From an uncultured beta proteobacterium (GTDB lineage: Bacteria; Pseudomonadota; Gammaproteobacteria; Burkholderiales; Burkholderiaceae): 7,421 nucleotides of DNA. Below are positions 5,710-7,421 of the stretch, piece after piece (the first letter of the stretch is position 1; each line of letters opens with the position of its first letter). The stretch is taken from assembly GCA_903845455.1 (NCBI GenBank), contig CAIMXN010000173.1:1-7421 (forward strand). Direction: 5' to 3'. The notes beneath the pieces were generated by a model. That model was not told where the DNA came from. It worked only from the letters and a program-made list of their open reading frames with translations, and made no database searches. Both the position numbers and the translations under genes were made by a program.

Positions 5710-7421
5710 CCTAAGCGTAGCGACATTAAGAGCATCCTCATCATTGGTGCTGGTCCAATTGTGATTGGCCAAGCCTGTGAGTTTGACTACTCGGGTGCAC
5801 AAGCCTGTAAGGCCTTGCGTGATGAAGGTTACAAAGTGATCTTGGTGAACAGCAACCCTGCCACCATCATGACTGATCCTGAAATGGCTGATGTGACTTA
5901 CATCGAGCCGATTACTTGGGAAGTGGTTGAACGCATTATTGCGACAGAAAAACCAGATGCGATTTTGCCAACCATGGGCGGTCAAACTGCTTTGAACTGC
6001 GCACTCGATTTACATCGTCACGGTATTTTAGAAAAGTACGGTTGTGAATTGATTGGTGCTTCACCAGAGGCAATTGATAAAGCGGAAGATCGTCAGAAAT
6101 TTAAAAATGCGATGACGAAGATTGGTTTGGGCTCTGCGAAGTCTGGAATTGCGCATTCGCTGGAAGAGGCACATGAAGTCCAACAACGCATTCAGATAGA
6201 AACCGGCAACGTAGGCTTTCCAGTAGTCATTCGTCCCTCGTTCACTATGGGTGGATCTGGCGGTGGTATTGCTTACAACCGTGAAGAGTTTGAAGAGATT
6301 TGCAAACGGGGCTTAGATTTATCACCAACACGTGAGCTCTTGATTGAAGAATCTCTCTTAGGTTGGAAAGAGTTCGAGATGGAAGTGGTGCGTGACCGTG
6401 CCGACAATTGCATCATTGTTTGCTCCATTGAAAACTTAGACCCGATGGGCGTGCACACTGGTGATTCGATTACCGTTGCTCCTGCTCAGACACTCACCGA
6501 TAAAGAATATCAATTGATGCGCAATGCATCGATCGCAGTATTGCGGGAGATTGGGGTAGATACCGGTGGCTCTAACGTACAGTTTTCGATTAATCCAGTC
6601 GATGGTCGCATGATTGTGATTGAGATGAATCCCCGGGTTTCTCGTTCATCTGCTTTGGCTTCTAAAGCAACCGGTTTTCCGATTGCGAAGATCGCCGCTA
6701 AGTTGGCGGTTGGTTACACCTTAGATGAGTTAAAGAATGACATTACTGGCGGTGCAACGCCAGCATCCTTTGAGCCATCAATCGATTACGTCGTGACTAA
6801 GATTCCGCGTTTTGCTTTTGAGAAATTCCCCCAAGCAGATTCTCGTTTAACGACCCAGATGAAATCCGTTGGCGAGGTGATGGCAATAGGCCGTACCTTC
6901 CAAGAGTCTTTCCAAAAAGCCTTGCGTGGCTTAGAAGTCGGCGTGGATGGTCTAGATGAGTTTTCTACTGATCTAGATGACATCATTCAAGAGATTGGTG
7001 AGCCTGGCCCAGACCGTATTTGGTATTTGGGTGATGCTTTCCGCATGGGGATGGATCTCGATGAGGTTTATGCTGAGACTAAGGTCGATCCTTGGTTTCT
7101 AGAGCAAATTCAAGAGTTAGTTTCAATTGAAACGGAACTTAAACTGCGCAAGATCGATGCTTTATCTGCTGCTGAGTTGCGCTTTGTGAAGCAAAAAGGT
7201 TTCTCAGACCGTCGCCTTGCAAAGTTGTTAGGGGTGGATGCTTCTTCTGTGCGAGCTGCACGTCATCGCTTAAAAGTAGTGCCAGTCTATAAACGGGTAG
7301 ATACCTGTGCTGCAGAGTTCTCCACCAATACCGCTTATTTATATTCCACTTACGAAGCCGAGCATGGCGAGTGTGAATCACAACCAACGAACCGTGACAA
7401 GATCATGGTTCTCGGTGGCGG
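5707..7421 (+). CDS. carB: Carbamoyl-phosphate synthase large subunit, N-terminal half (runs off the window end)
   Basis: Large subunit that makes carbamoyl phosphate from bicarbonate, ammonia and two ATP. The frame is open without interruption for 571 codons; the family is about 1,070-1,080 residues. Visible parts are the carboxyphosphate half and the oligomerisation region. The nucleotide/bicarbonate start has G-A-G-P-I-V-I-G-Q-A and E-F-D-Y-S-G. The ATP-grasp domain carries R129 in A-E-D-R, R176 in V-I-R-P-S-F, the M-G-G-S-G-G-G-I-A-Y-N loop, E-N-L-D-P-M-G-V-H-T-G, and E306-M-N-P-R-V-S-R-S-S. The oligomerisation region runs from about 410 to 560. The window stops at I-M-V-L-G-G, the start of the second synthetase half. 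R176 and E306 lie 7 positions later than E. coli R169 and E299 (from memory), pointing to a short insertion near 160-170. It is co-transcribed with carA. Confidence 0.97.
   Translation, partial: MPKRSDIKSILIIGAGPIVIGQACEFDYSGAQACKALRDEGYKVILVNSNPATIMTDPEMADVTYIEPITWEVVERIIATEKPDAILPTMGGQTALNCALDLHRHGILEKYGCELIGASPEAIDKAEDRQKFKNAMTKIGLGSAKSGIAHSLEEAHEVQQRIQIETGNVGFPVVIRPSFTMGGSGGGIAYNREEFEEICKRGLDLSPTRELLIEESLLGWKEFEMEVVRDRADNCIIVCSIENLDPMGVHTGDSITVAPAQTLTDKEYQLMRNASIAVLREIGVDTGGSNVQFSINPVDGRMIVIEMNPRVSRSSALASKATGFPIAKIAAKLAVGYTLDELKNDITGGATPASFEPSIDYVVTKIPRFAFEKFPQADSRLTTQMKSVGEVMAIGRTFQESFQKALRGLEVGVDGLDEFSTDLDDIIQEIGEPGPDRIWYLGDAFRMGMDLDEVYAETKVDPWFLEQIQELVSIETELKLRKIDALSAAELRFVKQKGFSDRRLAKLLGVDASSVRAARHRLKVVPVYKRVDTCAAEFSTNTAYLYSTYEAEHGECESQPTNRDKIMVLGG

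Noticed and set aside
5602..5985. 127-codon open frame on the minus strand
   Set aside because: It lies opposite the end of carA and the start of carB, both clearly conserved. Its translation shows no recognisable domain, so it is a shadow frame.
1..7421. Mobile elements, CRISPR arrays, defence or toxin systems
   Set aside because: I see no direct repeat arrays, transposase frames, terminal inverted repeats or unusual gene content. The genes are contiguous housekeeping functions.

Overview
The window reads as an ordinary chromosomal stretch of a betaproteobacterium. The moderate GC content and the protein flavour suggest a Burkholderiales member close to Polynucleobacter; this is inference from residue patterns, not a database match. 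It holds five well-preserved genes plus the start of a sixth. I see no mobile element, CRISPR array, tRNA or rRNA, and the longest gap without a gene is 228 bases (4274-4501).

Left part (1-4273): the N-terminus of a class I SAM-dependent methyltransferase gene lies on the minus strand, head to head with gloB (glyoxalase II), with only 6 bases between the two start codons. gloB is followed on the plus strand by mltD (lipoprotein lytic transglycosylase, TGATG overlap) and prpE (propionyl-CoA synthetase, 24-base gap). The three look like one transcription unit that ends at an imperfect terminator-like hairpin near 4290-4320. The order methyltransferase (divergent), gloB, mltD matches the E. coli yafS-gloB-mltD neighbourhood as I remember it. 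prpE is an added passenger, away from any methylcitrate-cycle gene visible here.

Right part (4274-7421): after an intergenic region with a possible extended -10 promoter and a foldable leader come carA and carB, the two subunits of carbamoyl-phosphate synthetase. They are coupled by a TAATG overlap and a strong Shine-Dalgarno sequence. carA appears to start at TTG. carB is cut by the window edge at the beginning of its second synthetase half.

Functionally the genes are housekeeping: methylglyoxal detoxification, peptidoglycan turnover, propionate activation, and carbamoyl phosphate supply for pyrimidines and arginine. I did not find a new multi-gene system. The parts worth a second look are regulatory: a possible leaderless gloB mRNA, the carAB leader with mutually exclusive stems, and two overlapping out-of-frame starts at the front of carA.
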